A stretch of 29,184 bases of DNA from CAVWDU01 sp963840725 (GTDB lineage Bacteria; Pseudomonadota; Gammaproteobacteria; Pseudomonadales; Halieaceae), in contig CAWIZY010000027.1 in NCBI GenBank assembly GCA_963840725.1, positions 1 through 29,184 on the forward strand, in the 5' to 3' direction. Of the stretch, positions 17,799 through 26,330 are shown in pieces (the stretch's first letter is position 1; every line of letters begins with the position of its first letter). The notes beneath the pieces are model-generated. The model was given only the letters and a program-made list of their open reading frames with translations, made no database searches and was not told the origin of the DNA. A program made the translations under genes and the position numbers.

Positions 17799-18005
17799 AT
17801 GAGTAAAGGTACAGTTAAATGGTTCAATGCCGACAAAGGCTTCGGCTTCATTACACCTGAAGATGGTGGCAAGGATTTGTTTGTTCACCACTCCGAGATT
17901 CAAGCGGGCGGCGGATATGCAACTTTGAACGATGGTCAGGCCGTCGAGTTCGAAGTGGGCCAGGGTCAAAAAGGCCCATGCGCAAATAAAGTTGTGCCCG
18001 TCTAG
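17799..18005 (+). CDS. Cold-shock protein, CspA family
   Basis: A 68-residue single cold-shock domain that binds single-stranded RNA and DNA and melts RNA structure in the cytoplasm. RNP1 is KGFGFI and RNP2 is LFVHH, with the usual start MSKGTVKWFNADKGFGFI. The length is typical. It appears monocistronic: an AT-rich promoter region lies upstream and a hairpin terminator follows the stop. Regulation by cold cannot be judged from the short leader seen here. Confidence 0.96.
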   Translation: MSKGTVKWFNADKGFGFITPEDGGKDLFVHHSEIQAGGGYATLNDGQAVEFEVGQGQKGPCANKVVPV

Positions 18006-18024
18006 GCTGTAACACACCAACAAC

Positions 18025-18060
18025 AAAGGCAGCTGGACGGTTCAGTCGTCCACTGCTTTT
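18025..18060 (+). terminator. Rho-independent terminator after csp
   Basis: Arms aaaggcagctggacg and cgtccactgctttt pair with one bulged C, with a short gttcagt loop and a TTTT tail. It lies about 20 bp after the cold-shock gene stop. Confidence 0.75.
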
Positions 18061-18102
18061 GGCGTTAGGCGTTCGTTACACATCAAAAGGCACTTCCCGA
18101 GT

Positions 18103-18339
18103 ATGAAGAAACTCAAGAACGAAAAGGAACTGGTAAAAAAAGCAATCGCCGAGGGGGTAAAATACGGAGAGAACAGAGGTGTTGTTGAATTCGAACCCAC
18201 TGATTCGGCGACTGAAAAAATCGAGTACATTTATCGCCTGCTGGTTCACGACAAAGTCATTCAGCCTATCCCGCAAGATCAGGTATCCCAGTTGACCATG
18301 AAGCACAAGCTGGCCATCTGGGCATCAAAACTGCCTTAG
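18103..18339 (+). CDS. DUF5062-family small protein
   Basis: A 78-residue protein with MKKLKNEKELVKKAIAEGVK at the start and the family block DSATEKIEYIYRLLVHDKVIQPI, ending MKHKLAIWASKLP. It matches the pattern I recall for DUF5062, found in Vibrio, Shewanella and relatives. It is predicted to be mainly helical, cytoplasmic and without a known function. It lies downstream of the csp terminator, so it probably has its own promoter. Confidence 0.72.
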   Translation: MKKLKNEKELVKKAIAEGVKYGENRGVVEFEPTDSATEKIEYIYRLLVHDKVIQPIPQDQVSQLTMKHKLAIWASKLP

Positions 18340-18623
18340 CCGACAACAGGCCATGCAGGTTCAACAGGTACGTTTGCAACAATCGTCATCGCAACCTAAA
18401 CAAAACCTGGCACAAGCGCATGAAGCCAAAGGCCGGCAACCGTCCGACATCAGGGCGCCGACACGGACCAACACTTCGAATAACAGACGCCGTCCATCCC
18501 TACCGGTGCGCTGCGGGCGCTCAATAAATACCAATCAGGTGCTAAAAAACGGGGTTTAGTTTGCTATCAAGACACCCATCTGTACCAGCGAGCAAGGCCG
18601 CACGAATCGGAGGACAATTCGCT

Positions 18624-20309
18624 ATGCCAAAAACAACTCGGCCAATTCACATTATTACAGCACTACTGATCAGCCTGCTGCCTGCTGCGCTGTCTGCCGA
18701 ACCGAAAGCGGACCTGGCAATTCGCAATGCCCGGATCTGGACCGGGGATGCGGCTCTACCCTGGGCGACCGCATTGGCAGTGCAGGGCGATTCCATTGTC
18801 TTCGTAGGAACCACTGAGGGTGTGGAGGCACACATTGGCACCACCACCGAGGTCATTGATTCACCCCCCGGCCTGGTTGTTCCCGGGTTTATCGATAGCC
18901 ACGTGCATCTGCTGGCCAGCGGCTTTGAGCTCAGCTCTGTGCAGCTTCGAGATGCAAGCACACCCAAAGAGTTTGCCCAGCGAATTGCGGCATTCGCAGC
19001 CGCGATACCCGAGGGCACGTGGATAACAGGTGGCACCTGGGACCACCAGAATTGGGGCGGCCAGCTCCCGCACCGGTCCTGGATCGACGAGGCAACGACT
19101 GCGACACCCGTCATGGTGGTGCGCCTGGATGGTCATATGGTTTTGGCCAATAGCCTGGCATTGAGTCTTGCCGGCATTGACGCCGATACACCGCCGGTAG
19201 AGGGAGGCGAAATCGTCAGAGACAAAGACGGCAGGCCAACGGGTGTATTGAAAGACAAGGCCATGAATCTGGTCATGGATATCATCCCGCCACCCTCACC
19301 TGTGCAAGAAGACGAGGCCCTGCGCCACGCCATGGAATACCTGGCGGCAAACGGCGTAACCACCGTGCACGATATGGGCTACGACTGGAACAGCGTCCCG
19401 GTGTATCGCCGCGCCAAAGCCCGCAATGAACTCTCGGTACGTCTGCACGCCAATGTACCCCTCTCCTCCTGGCCCGAGTTAAAAGCCGAAATCGACGGGT
19501 CGGGGAAAGGCGACAACTGGCTTAGATTAGGTGGCCTCAAAGGGTTTATGGACGGATCCCTCGGCTCCCATACGGCTGCTTTCTTTGAGCCCTTTGAGGA
19601 TACCCCCAATGATCGAGGTTTTTTCCTGCAGGAACCCGCGCAAATTCAGGCCTGGGCGGTGGCCGCCGATCGAGCAGGCCTGCAACTGATCATTCACGCG
19701 ATCGGTGACCGCGCCAACGCCGCTCTGCTCGACATTTTCGACGCTGTGGAGAAAACCAATGGCCCCGCGGACAGGCGCGCGCGCATCGAACACGCACAAC
19801 ACCTGCGCAAGTCCGAGATCGACCGAATAGCCCACAGCAACGTGATTCCCAGCATGCAACCCTACCACGCGATTGATGACGGCCGCTGGGCCGAGTCTGT
19901 GATAGGGAAAGCGCGATCGCGTTACACCTACGCATTCAAATCCTTGTTGGACGCAGGAGTACCCGTAGCGTTCGGTAGCGACTGGTCGGTGGCACCGGCG
20001 AGCCCGGTGCTTGGCATTTACGCTGCCGTGACCCGGCAAACCCTTGACGGGGAGAACCCCGGGGGCTGGGTACCCGAGGAAAAAATCAGCGTGGAGCAAG
20101 CCCTGAGCGCCTACACCCGACACGGCGCCTATGCAGGCTTCGAGGAGAACCTGAAAGGCGCTCTCGCCACCGGCAGACTGGCAGATATCGTTATTCTAGA
20201 TCAGGACGTGACCCGTATAGCACCGGAGTCAATAAAAACTGTTCAGGTGGTACGCACGATCGTCGGCGGCAAAACGGTATTCAACCGAGAGCAACCCGGT
20301 GCCCACTAG
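18624..20309 (+). CDS. Exported amidohydrolase family protein (YtcJ-like)
   Basis: A metal-dependent hydrolase of about 561 residues of the amidohydrolase 3 (YtcJ) group. I chose the ATG at 18624, preceded by GGAGGA with a 9-base gap and followed by a Sec signal peptide (IHIITALLISLLPAALSA); an upstream start at 18561 is less likely. Metal and active-site motifs are GFIDSHVHL, HAIGDRAN, HAQHLR and FGSDWSVAP. The product is likely periplasmic or secreted. Substrates in this group range from amides to imidazolone-type compounds and cannot be told here. It precedes an APH-like kinase and a tyrosine phosphatase on the same strand with small gaps. Confidence 0.9.
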   Translation: MPKTTRPIHIITALLISLLPAALSAEPKADLAIRNARIWTGDAALPWATALAVQGDSIVFVGTTEGVEAHIGTTTEVIDSPPGLVVPGFIDSHVHLLASGFELSSVQLRDASTPKEFAQRIAAFAAAIPEGTWITGGTWDHQNWGGQLPHRSWIDEATTATPVMVVRLDGHMVLANSLALSLAGIDADTPPVEGGEIVRDKDGRPTGVLKDKAMNLVMDIIPPPSPVQEDEALRHAMEYLAANGVTTVHDMGYDWNSVPVYRRAKARNELSVRLHANVPLSSWPELKAEIDGSGKGDNWLRLGGLKGFMDGSLGSHTAAFFEPFEDTPNDRGFFLQEPAQIQAWAVAADRAGLQLIIHAIGDRANAALLDIFDAVEKTNGPADRRARIEHAQHLRKSEIDRIAHSNVIPSMQPYHAIDDGRWAESVIGKARSRYTYAFKSLLDAGVPVAFGSDWSVAPASPVLGIYAAVTRQTLDGENPGGWVPEEKISVEQALSAYTRHGAYAGFEENLKGALATGRLADIVILDQDVTRIAPESIKTVQVVRTIVGGKTVFNREQPGAH

Positions 20310-20356
20310 CGAAGGGACAAGTTCGGCGCCCCAGTTACCTGCAGCGACCCAGGCCC

Positions 20357-21382
20357 ATGATCCCAGCGCTTTCTGATCATGCCGGGCATCTTCATCAGCT
20401 CTGCGACCTGCTTGAGCTGGGAACGCCTTCCGGTAAAATTACCCCGGTGGCCGGCGGATTCCATCACCGGATGTGGCAGCTCAGCACGAGTACTGGACGC
20501 TTTGCGGTCAAGCAACTGGCAGACGATCTCGACATGCAGGACACCGCGACCGTGGAGCACCTGAATGCCACAGAATTGACAGCGCGGGCATTCTCAGACC
20601 ATGGCGTTCCTGCGCTGCACTCCCTGGCCAGCGGCAAGCAGCACCTGCACTTGCTGGACGGCGTGGGCTATCTGGTATATCCATGGACAGAAGCCGGGGC
20701 CTGCCACAGAAACGGCATCACGGAGCGGCACGCCGTCACCGTCGCCGGCATCCTGGCGCACATCCATTGCTGTGATATCAGTGTACCGGAATTGTGCAAT
20801 GTACCGTCACTCCCGCTAACAGCCGAGCGTGTGATAGACCTTGTGCAACTCGCTCGGCGACACAACCTGCGCGAGAGCCAACTACTCGAAGACAGGCTGA
20901 CCGACCTTCTGGACGTGGTAGCGATGCAGGGGCCAGCCCTGGCATTACTGGAGCAGGATCAGGTCATCAGTCACGGTGACCTGGACCACAAAAACGTATT
21001 GTGGGATGCGGCAGGCGAACCTCTGGTGATAGACTGGGAGTCTGCCCGCCGACTCAACCCCACCTATGAGCTGCTGCTCGAAGCCCTGGATTGGGGGGGC
21101 ATTACTGCCAACTTCGAAACCAGACCTTTTGTGACCTTTCTTGAAGCCTATCGCGAAGCCGGAGGAACAATCGTTGCCAACGAAGTGATGGCAGTGGCTG
21201 ACGCGATTCAGGCCACCTGGGTGGAATGGTTGCTGTTTAACGTGGGCAGGGCAGTGGGTATACATGACCCACACCAGCGCGCCGTAGGCTTGATGCAGGT
21301 CGACCTCTCATTGAGCACCTTGTTGCGCATGGAAAAACACGCCGCTCGCCTGACCGACATTGCCATGCGGCACGCCTCATGA
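20357..21382 (+). CDS. APH/homoserine-kinase-II-like phosphotransferase
   Basis: A 341-residue protein kinase-like fold of the aminoglycoside phosphotransferase/choline kinase group. The catalytic loop is ISHGDLDHKNVLW (Asp near residue 208, Asn four positions after the Lys), followed by LVIDWESA, the metal-binding DWE motif. The N-terminal lobe has GGFHHRMWQL and FAVKQL with the ATP-binding Lys. The substrate is unknown: sugar, amino acid, choline or aminoglycoside are all seen in the family. It starts 47 bp after the amidohydrolase stop and may be in the same operon. Confidence 0.83.
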   Translation: MIPALSDHAGHLHQLCDLLELGTPSGKITPVAGGFHHRMWQLSTSTGRFAVKQLADDLDMQDTATVEHLNATELTARAFSDHGVPALHSLASGKQHLHLLDGVGYLVYPWTEAGACHRNGITERHAVTVAGILAHIHCCDISVPELCNVPSLPLTAERVIDLVQLARRHNLRESQLLEDRLTDLLDVVAMQGPALALLEQDQVISHGDLDHKNVLWDAAGEPLVIDWESARRLNPTYELLLEALDWGGITANFETRPFVTFLEAYREAGGTIVANEVMAVADAIQATWVEWLLFNVGRAVGIHDPHQRAVGLMQVDLSLSTLLRMEKHAARLTDIAMRHAS

Positions 21383-21414
21383 CGATGAACCGCAGTCGGC
21401 ACCGTTAGCAGATC

Positions 21415-22437
21415 ATGTTCGATTTGAACGCCTGTCATGTGGAGCGGCTCGGCGATCGGGAATACCGAGTGCGGTGGCAGGCTTTTCATCCACCACAGAA
21501 AGTTGCAGTTTTTATTTTGGAAGACCTCTCTGACTTTTACAGCAACAACAATCCCGGCGTACCGGTGCTGTCCACTTCTGACAATGAGGTATTTGTCGCC
21601 AACCCAAACCCCAGACTCAGGCACTACTTTTACCTGCTGTCAGAGATGGGCGAGAGCGCCGTGTTGGCAGAACGTCGATTGTCATTGCAAGGGACACCAA
21701 ACTTTCGGGACCTGGGAGGCTATGCAACAGTGGATGGCCGCAGACTCAAATGGGGAAAGTTGTTTCGCTCTGGAAAACTGTCTTCACTCACTGATGAGGA
21801 CATGCACTATGTCCGGCGCCTGGGTCTAACACTCGTCTGCGATTTCCGACAGCTGGTGGAGCGCGAACTCCATCCCACCTATTTAGGCGCCTCCAGCTCG
21901 CACCGCGTTGCCCACCTGCCGGTGACCCCGGGTAGTCGCAATAACTTCATGGAAAACCTGCACCAGGGAATTGTCGCCGTGGATGACGCTGCGGAACTGA
22001 TGAGACATATCAACCGGGATTTTGTCGCAAACCAAATGCCACAGTACGCAGAAATGTTTAAACAACTGCTGGCCGAAGATCAGCCAATGCTGATCCACTG
22101 CGCTTCAGGTAAGGATCGCACTGGTTTCGGCGCCGCCCTGCTACTCGATGTGCTGGGGGTTGACGAGGATCTTATCGTAGAAGACTACCTGCTGACTAAC
22201 CAATACCTTCCCATCGAGGAGGAAATCACACGACTCTCTAAAGAGCTGACAGACCAGAACGGGTCTCCGGTCTCCGAAAACGTATTACGGTCGCTACTGG
22301 AAGTCAGGCCGGACTATATCCGCGCCTGTTTTGACGAAATAAAAGCACGGCATGAATCAAAGCAGCACTTCTATGAAAACGCCCTCAACCTAGACAAGAA
22401 AAAACTGGCAATATTGAAGCAACGGTATGTGCATTAG
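21415..22437 (+). CDS. Tyrosine phosphatase family protein (IphP-like)
   Basis: A 340-residue protein whose residues ~85-340 are a dual-specificity/tyrosine phosphatase domain of the bacterial IphP group. It shows NFRDLGGY, SGKLSSLTDED and the P-loop HCASGKDRTG with catalytic Cys near residue 229 and the invariant Arg six residues later. Residues 1-84 form an extra beta-rich N-terminal domain with no match I recognise. There is no signal peptide, so it is cytoplasmic. It follows the kinase by 32 bp. Substrates of this group include phosphoproteins and phosphoinositides. Confidence 0.88.
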   Translation: MFDLNACHVERLGDREYRVRWQAFHPPQKVAVFILEDLSDFYSNNNPGVPVLSTSDNEVFVANPNPRLRHYFYLLSEMGESAVLAERRLSLQGTPNFRDLGGYATVDGRRLKWGKLFRSGKLSSLTDEDMHYVRRLGLTLVCDFRQLVERELHPTYLGASSSHRVAHLPVTPGSRNNFMENLHQGIVAVDDAAELMRHINRDFVANQMPQYAEMFKQLLAEDQPMLIHCASGKDRTGFGAALLLDVLGVDEDLIVEDYLLTNQYLPIEEEITRLSKELTDQNGSPVSENVLRSLLEVRPDYIRACFDEIKARHESKQHFYENALNLDKKKLAILKQRYVH

Positions 22438-22488
22438 CCACAAGGAACTCAGGGTCTATACTTTTTGCGCAGATAAAGTGAAATACTG

Positions 22489-22704
22489 ATGAATCAAATA
22501 AATCCCAGACAATTGCTCAATAGCAAATGGACGGCCACAAAGCCCATCAACAAGGAAAAGCATTTCATTGTCTCTAAAGTCCAATATGATGAAGAAGGTG
22601 CCGTGATTCTGTGTTGTATAGAGCCCGTCATGTCAAAACGCGCTGCGCCGATAAACTGGCATGAGTTGAAAGACCAGAGTCACTGGATTCATGGCTGGAA
22701 ATAG
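22489..22704 (+). CDS. TIGR02450-family Trp-rich small protein
   Basis: A 71-residue protein matching the TIGR02450 pattern: NPRQLLNSKWTATKP, NKEKHFIV, INWHELKDQSHWIHGW. The conserved Trp residues are present. Function unknown; the product is cytoplasmic by composition. It starts at the ATG at 22489, about 50 bp after the phosphatase. Confidence 0.87.
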   Translation: MNQINPRQLLNSKWTATKPINKEKHFIVSKVQYDEEGAVILCCIEPVMSKRAAPINWHELKDQSHWIHGWK

Positions 22705-22999
22705 TCTTCTCCGTTCAGTCGGCCATCTTCCAATACGCCCTATCGTAAAGCACAGGGCGTGACGGGCCGGGACTATACATGGTCATCACCGACTCATGCT
22801 TCTGCGAACCTTCGCTTACAAGGTGCAGGGCCCGCTTCATAACGCTCACTCCTGCCACTGCTCACGGTGCAGAAAAGCGTTCAGTTCGCAGGCCTCAGCC
22901 TACGCAGAAGTAGATCAAGAGAGCTTCGAATGGATCAGGGGCGAGGAAAAGCTGTAGACTTATGAGTCCAGTAAGGGTGGCGGCCTGAGGTTTTGCAGC
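22705..22999. other. Intergenic region without a gene
   Basis: No coding frame stands out in these 295 bases. An inverted repeat ACGCCCT-N12-AGGGCGT occupies 22735-22760; it lacks a T tract, so a terminator call is weak. Confidence 0.4.
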
Positions 23000-23392
23000 A
23001 TGAGAAAGACCGACAAGAAACTCGAAAGACAGATCGCTAAAGCCTTAACTGACGTTTGTACAATCGCGCTTGAAGAGTACCAGGGCTTCGTTTGGCTTAC
23101 CCATCTTGTCGATTACAATCGATTTCCGGGTTCACTGGAGGTCGTGTGCGTGTTCGAAACCAATGCGGATCTGACTCAAGCCAGAGCAAACAACTGCGAA
23201 GAGAGACTACCGGCGTTGGTATCGGAAAAACTCGCGTCAATAGATCTCAACCTGAGAGATGGCCGCCAGCATGTGCGCTTCGATACGGAACAGAACTGCG
23301 AACAGGAGCATAACGGCAGATGGAATGTCAGGTTCAGCGAAAGAGCCCCATACTCCGCAGGACAGCAGGGCAATTCAAAACGCCTGCACTAA
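23000..23392 (+). CDS. Conserved protein of the family often labelled 'Fis family regulator'
   Basis: A 130-residue protein beginning MRKTDKKLERQIAKALTDVC with FVWLTHLVDYNRFPGSLEVVCVF, matching a gammaproteobacterial family that databases often label Fis-like without a Fis helix-turn-helix. It has a mixed alpha/beta fold by appearance and no catalytic motif I can name. The family tail HVRFDTEQNCEQEHNGRWNVRF is present. Function unknown, and the label should not be trusted. Confidence 0.75.
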   Translation: MRKTDKKLERQIAKALTDVCTIALEEYQGFVWLTHLVDYNRFPGSLEVVCVFETNADLTQARANNCEERLPALVSEKLASIDLNLRDGRQHVRFDTEQNCEQEHNGRWNVRFSERAPYSAGQQGNSKRLH

Positions 23393-23444
23393 CTCGGGAA
23401 AAGGTTAAACCGGCTCAGGCCAAAGTGCGCGCTCGGCAAAAACT

Positions 23445-23909
23445 ATGACCCCTGGCATCACTATCGCGAAAAAGAGCAAGCTGCCGTTTCAGATTCACGA
23501 GTACGCCCATGACTCGTCAACTCAGGCTTACGGCTGCGAGGCGGCCGAACAATTGGGCGTACCTGAGGCCCGGGTGTTCAAAACGCTGGTCGTCATGCTC
23601 GACAACAGGGAGCTGGCTGTCGGTATCGTTCCAGTTTCCTCTATGCTGAACCTGAAGCTCATCGCCAAGGCCCTGGGTGTGAAAAGAGCCGTGATGGCAC
23701 CCAAAGACGATGTGGAGCGCTCAACCGGCTATGTGCTGGGTGGGGTAAGCCCTCTGGGCCAGAAAAAACGGCTCAGAACGGTCATAGACGCATCGGCAGA
23801 CCATTACCCGACAATATTTGTCAGCGCCGGTCGTCGAGGATTGGAACTGGAATTGAATCCGAAAGACCTGCGGAAACTGGTCGATGGGCTCTTCGCAGCC
23901 GTATGTTGA
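23445..23909 (+). CDS. ybaK: YbaK/EbsC-type Cys-tRNA(Pro) deacylase
   Basis: A 154-residue trans-editing enzyme that hydrolyses mischarged Cys-tRNA(Pro) in the cytoplasm. It shows the YbaK core: ARVFKTLVV with the key Lys, GIVPVSSMLNLKLIAKALG, and the C-terminal YVLGGVSPLGQKKRLRTVID with the GxxSPxG motif. The length matches the family. It starts at the ATG at 23445, with no strong ribosome site. Other INS/YbaK domain proteins (ProX) are similar, but the length and motif favour YbaK. Confidence 0.9.
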   Translation: MTPGITIAKKSKLPFQIHEYAHDSSTQAYGCEAAEQLGVPEARVFKTLVVMLDNRELAVGIVPVSSMLNLKLIAKALGVKRAVMAPKDDVERSTGYVLGGVSPLGQKKRLRTVIDASADHYPTIFVSAGRRGLELELNPKDLRKLVDGLFAAVC

Positions 23910-23991
23910 GCGCGTGTGTATCGTTGCTACAGGCGGTGCTGCGCCTGTAGCAGACAATTTAAACCAGTAAACCAGAGGAGTTTCAGCGAGT

Positions 23992-24326
23992 ATGACAGGG
24001 TTCAGAGTAGTGCTTACCGGAATATTTATCTCATTGTTGACGTATACCATTGTCGTCGTATCGAACCACGGTTTAAATTTGCTGCCATATTCTTTGCGGA
24101 CATGGTGCAGATGGCCTGGCCCGGCCAGTTCAATTTTGACTTTATGTGCCTGCTCATCCTGTCCGGCCTGTGGGTGGCCTGGCGTCAAAAGTTCTCCCCT
24201 GCCGGTCTGGGCTTAGGCCTGCTGGCGTTTTTTGGCGGCGCGCTTTTTCTCAGTGGCTACCTGCTGATTGAGAGTTTCAGAGGCTACCAGAGCATAGAAG
24301 CGCTACTGCTGGGCCACAGGGTGTGA
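23992..24326 (+). CDS. Small membrane protein, one frameshift as written
   Basis: A gene of about 111 codons starting at MTGFRVVLTG, preceded by GAGGAG. The frame breaks after GLNLLP near 24086-24087; one missing base there joins it to IFFADMVQMAWPGQFNFDF and continues to the TGA at 24326. The corrected protein has three likely membrane helices: FRVVLTGIFISLLTYTIVVV, MCLLILSGLWVAW and LGLLAFFGGALFLSGYLL. It resembles conserved hypothetical membrane proteins that I cannot name further. Confidence 0.65.
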
Positions 24327-24415
24327 CGACCTGCCGATTTGCGCGTCAGCAAGAGCCAGCTATCTTTATCGGCTGAGCCCGTAACCAGGGGCACATCCGA
24401 AATGGAGGAAAGGCC

Positions 24416-24896
24416 ATGCCATCAGGTTCCTGTCAGTGCGGTTCCGCAAGCTATCACTTTGGCCGGCGAACCGATGATGGTCAATGCCTGTTACTGTGTC
24501 GACTGTCAGAAACGCACCGGCAGCGCGTTTTCAATGGGGGCTATCTATTCCCTGGCGGCGCTCTCGCTCAGTGGGGAGCTCTCTCCCTGGGAACGAACTC
24601 CTGATCAGGGAAAAAGCAATACTCGCTACAGCTGCAAGCGATGTGGCAATATCATTTATGGCATTGGCAGCAGCAATCTCGAGCTTATCAAGCTGCACCC
24701 TGGCACCCTGGATGATAGCCGCAATATTACAGTCGACGCGCACATCTGGACACGCAACATGCAAGCCTGGATCAGCCTGCCAACAAGCGTATTGCGCTAC
24801 GACACGCAACCAGACGACTTGAACACCGTATTCGCCGCCGTGGTTGCGCAGAAACAGGAAGCAGCCGACGCGCTGGCCAGCTCAGCGCAAGACTGA
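24416..24896 (+). CDS. GFA/CENP-V family zinc protein, one frameshift as written
   Basis: A DUF636 (GFA) family gene, start ATG 24416 after GGAGGAAAGG. The N-terminal MPSGSCQCGS carries the first CxC pair. The frame breaks near 24463, where an extra G in TTTGGCC disrupts it; removing it gives SYHFAGEPMMVNACYCVDCQKRTGSAFSM, with the second Cys cluster, then CKRCGN as the third. The corrected length is 159 residues, normal for the family. Members were named for glutathione-dependent formaldehyde activation, but most have unproven activity. Confidence 0.8.
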
Positions 24897-24923
24897 CCCA
24901 AGGTTCTCAACAGGAGAGGAAGC

Positions 24924-25319
24924 ATGTCCCAACGTCTGATATCCAGTGGCTCCGACTTCGAGCGCCAAATGGGATACTCTCGAGCCCTGATCGATGGTGA
25001 CTACGTCTTTGTTTCCGGCACCACCGGCTACGACTACAAGACAATGAGCATCAGCGATGAGGTCACCGAGCAGGCTGAGCAGTGTTTCAGAAATATCGAG
25101 CAGGCCCTGACGGAGGCGAACAGCAGCATCGCGCACATCGTCAGGGTCATCTATATCCTGAGCGACAGAGACAATTTTGAAGTCTGTTGGCCGGTGATGA
25201 ATCGCTGGCTGGGAGAAGTCAGGCCGGCCGCCACAATGTTCGAATCGCGCCTGATAAACGACGACATCAAGATCGAGGTACAAGTGACAGCCAGGGTTAG
25301 TCGGCCAGTGGATCAGTGA
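24924..25319 (+). CDS. RidA/YjgF-family protein
   Basis: A 131-residue single-domain Rid-family protein. Classical RidA deaminates reactive enamines and imines from amino acid metabolism. Family residues include ALIDGDYVFVSGTTGYD at the N-terminus and VRPAATMFES with the conserved Arg, then IKIEVQVTARV at the C-terminus. The ribosome site GGAGAGGAAGC is good. The stop overlaps a GTG start of a GNAT fragment. Which Rid subgroup it belongs to is uncertain. Confidence 0.9.
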   Translation: MSQRLISSGSDFERQMGYSRALIDGDYVFVSGTTGYDYKTMSISDEVTEQAEQCFRNIEQALTEANSSIAHIVRVIYILSDRDNFEVCWPVMNRWLGEVRPAATMFESRLINDDIKIEVQVTARVSRPVDQ

Positions 25320-25552
25320 GTCAGCGCACCGGTGCCAACGTGGAGATGAAGTCGCTGATGCTGGACCACGCATTCAGCGTTGCTGATACGGTCTGGTTTC
25401 ATGTTAGCGAGGCCAATTTGCGGTTCCGACGGGCTGTGGAAAAGCTGGGCGCCGTGCTCAGCCACAAGGAAGTGAAGCAACTGAATAACGGCACGTTTAC
25501 GCAGTTGTGCTATCGCCTGGACAGGCAATCAGCAGCCCCCTTCACACCTTGA
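25316..25552 (+). pseudogene. GNAT acetyltransferase C-terminal fragment
   Basis: A 78-codon frame opened by the GTG that overlaps the ridA stop (GTGA). Its sequence, with VEMKSLMLDHAFSVADTVWF and NLRFRRAVEKLGAVLS, is the C-terminal half of a GNAT (RimJ-like) N-acetyltransferase with the acetyl-CoA end of the fold. The N-terminal half that would hold the first strands is missing, because ridA occupies the upstream DNA. It is probably a 5'-truncated remnant. Whether it is translated is unknown. Confidence 0.65.
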
Positions 25553-25556
25553 TGCC

Positions 25557-26258
25557 ATGGCGACATCGATACCAGGTCCAAGCCCGGACAGCCGCAAGCC
25601 TGTGGCCCGACAACCGACCATTCTGAGCGCGACCTTCGAGGTCAGTGGCTGTTTCCACTCGCGCCGTGGTTATCGGCTGCGCAGCCAACTGGATATCATC
25701 CGGCGCTCCCACCCCGTCGCGGCACCCGATGTCATGGCAGTCATGATGAACCCGGGCGCTTCCGGGCCGTTGGACGGCGAGGACAACAGCCGCGAACCGG
25801 CCCACGCCAAACCTGACCAGACGCAGTTTCAAATCATGCGGGTGATGAACGCTGCGAAGCTGCATCATGCCCGGATTATCAACTTGTCCGATCTGCGCAC
25901 ATCTGATTCCAGCGAGTTTTTCAGTTTTCTCCGGTCTGCAGAATCAGCCACCGTCGATCACTCGATTTTCGACCCTTCCCGGGCAGACGAACTGAAAACC
26001 GTGATGGCGGCAGGTGTACCGGTTATTTATGCCTGGGGGGTCAGTAAATCCCTGACGGCGCACGCTCAAGTGGCGATAAAGGCGCTGGCAATCAACGACC
26101 CCGTGGGACAGCTCAAGCCGGGCACCACCTGCGCCTACTACCATCCGTTGCCACCCGTTCACAGTAAACAGGTGGCGTGGGTCGACCAGATCGCCCGGCA
26201 GCTCAAACGCAGCGGCGCAGCGGCGCAGCGGCGCACCGACGCACCGACGAAGGAATGA
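25557..26258 (+). CDS. DUF1643-like protein
   Basis: A 233-residue protein. The core MAVMMNPGASGPLDG, PDQTQFQIMRVMNAAKLHHARIINLSDLR resembles DUF1643 (a conserved MNPS...T...NLxxxR pattern). The family is of unknown function and often sits in accessory regions. The C-terminal ~16 codons are built on an 8-bp tandem repeat and read GAAAQRRTDAPTKE, so the real end may vary. The start at ATG 25557 lies just after the GNAT fragment. Confidence 0.62.
   Translation: MATSIPGPSPDSRKPVARQPTILSATFEVSGCFHSRRGYRLRSQLDIIRRSHPVAAPDVMAVMMNPGASGPLDGEDNSREPAHAKPDQTQFQIMRVMNAAKLHHARIINLSDLRTSDSSEFFSFLRSAESATVDHSIFDPSRADELKTVMAAGVPVIYAWGVSKSLTAHAQVAIKALAINDPVGQLKPGTTCAYYHPLPPVHSKQVAWVDQIARQLKRSGAAAQRRTDAPTKE
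26209..26248 (+). repeat. 8-bp tandem repeat at the 3' end of the DUF1643-like gene
   Basis: Five 8-bp units in a row: gcagcggc three times, then gcaccgac twice. Because 8 is not a multiple of 3, any gain or loss of a unit changes the reading frame over the last few codons. Confidence 0.85.
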
Positions 26259-26330
26259 AACGGGGCTGACAGGGATTGAGTCATAGCGGCAAGCGCGAGA
26301 TACTGCCAGCCTCGTTTGTGAGCCCCACTT

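Noticed and set aside
18353..18559. 68-codon plus-strand frame
   Set aside because: Gln/Arg/Ser-rich composition without a ribosome site or family match; likely chance.
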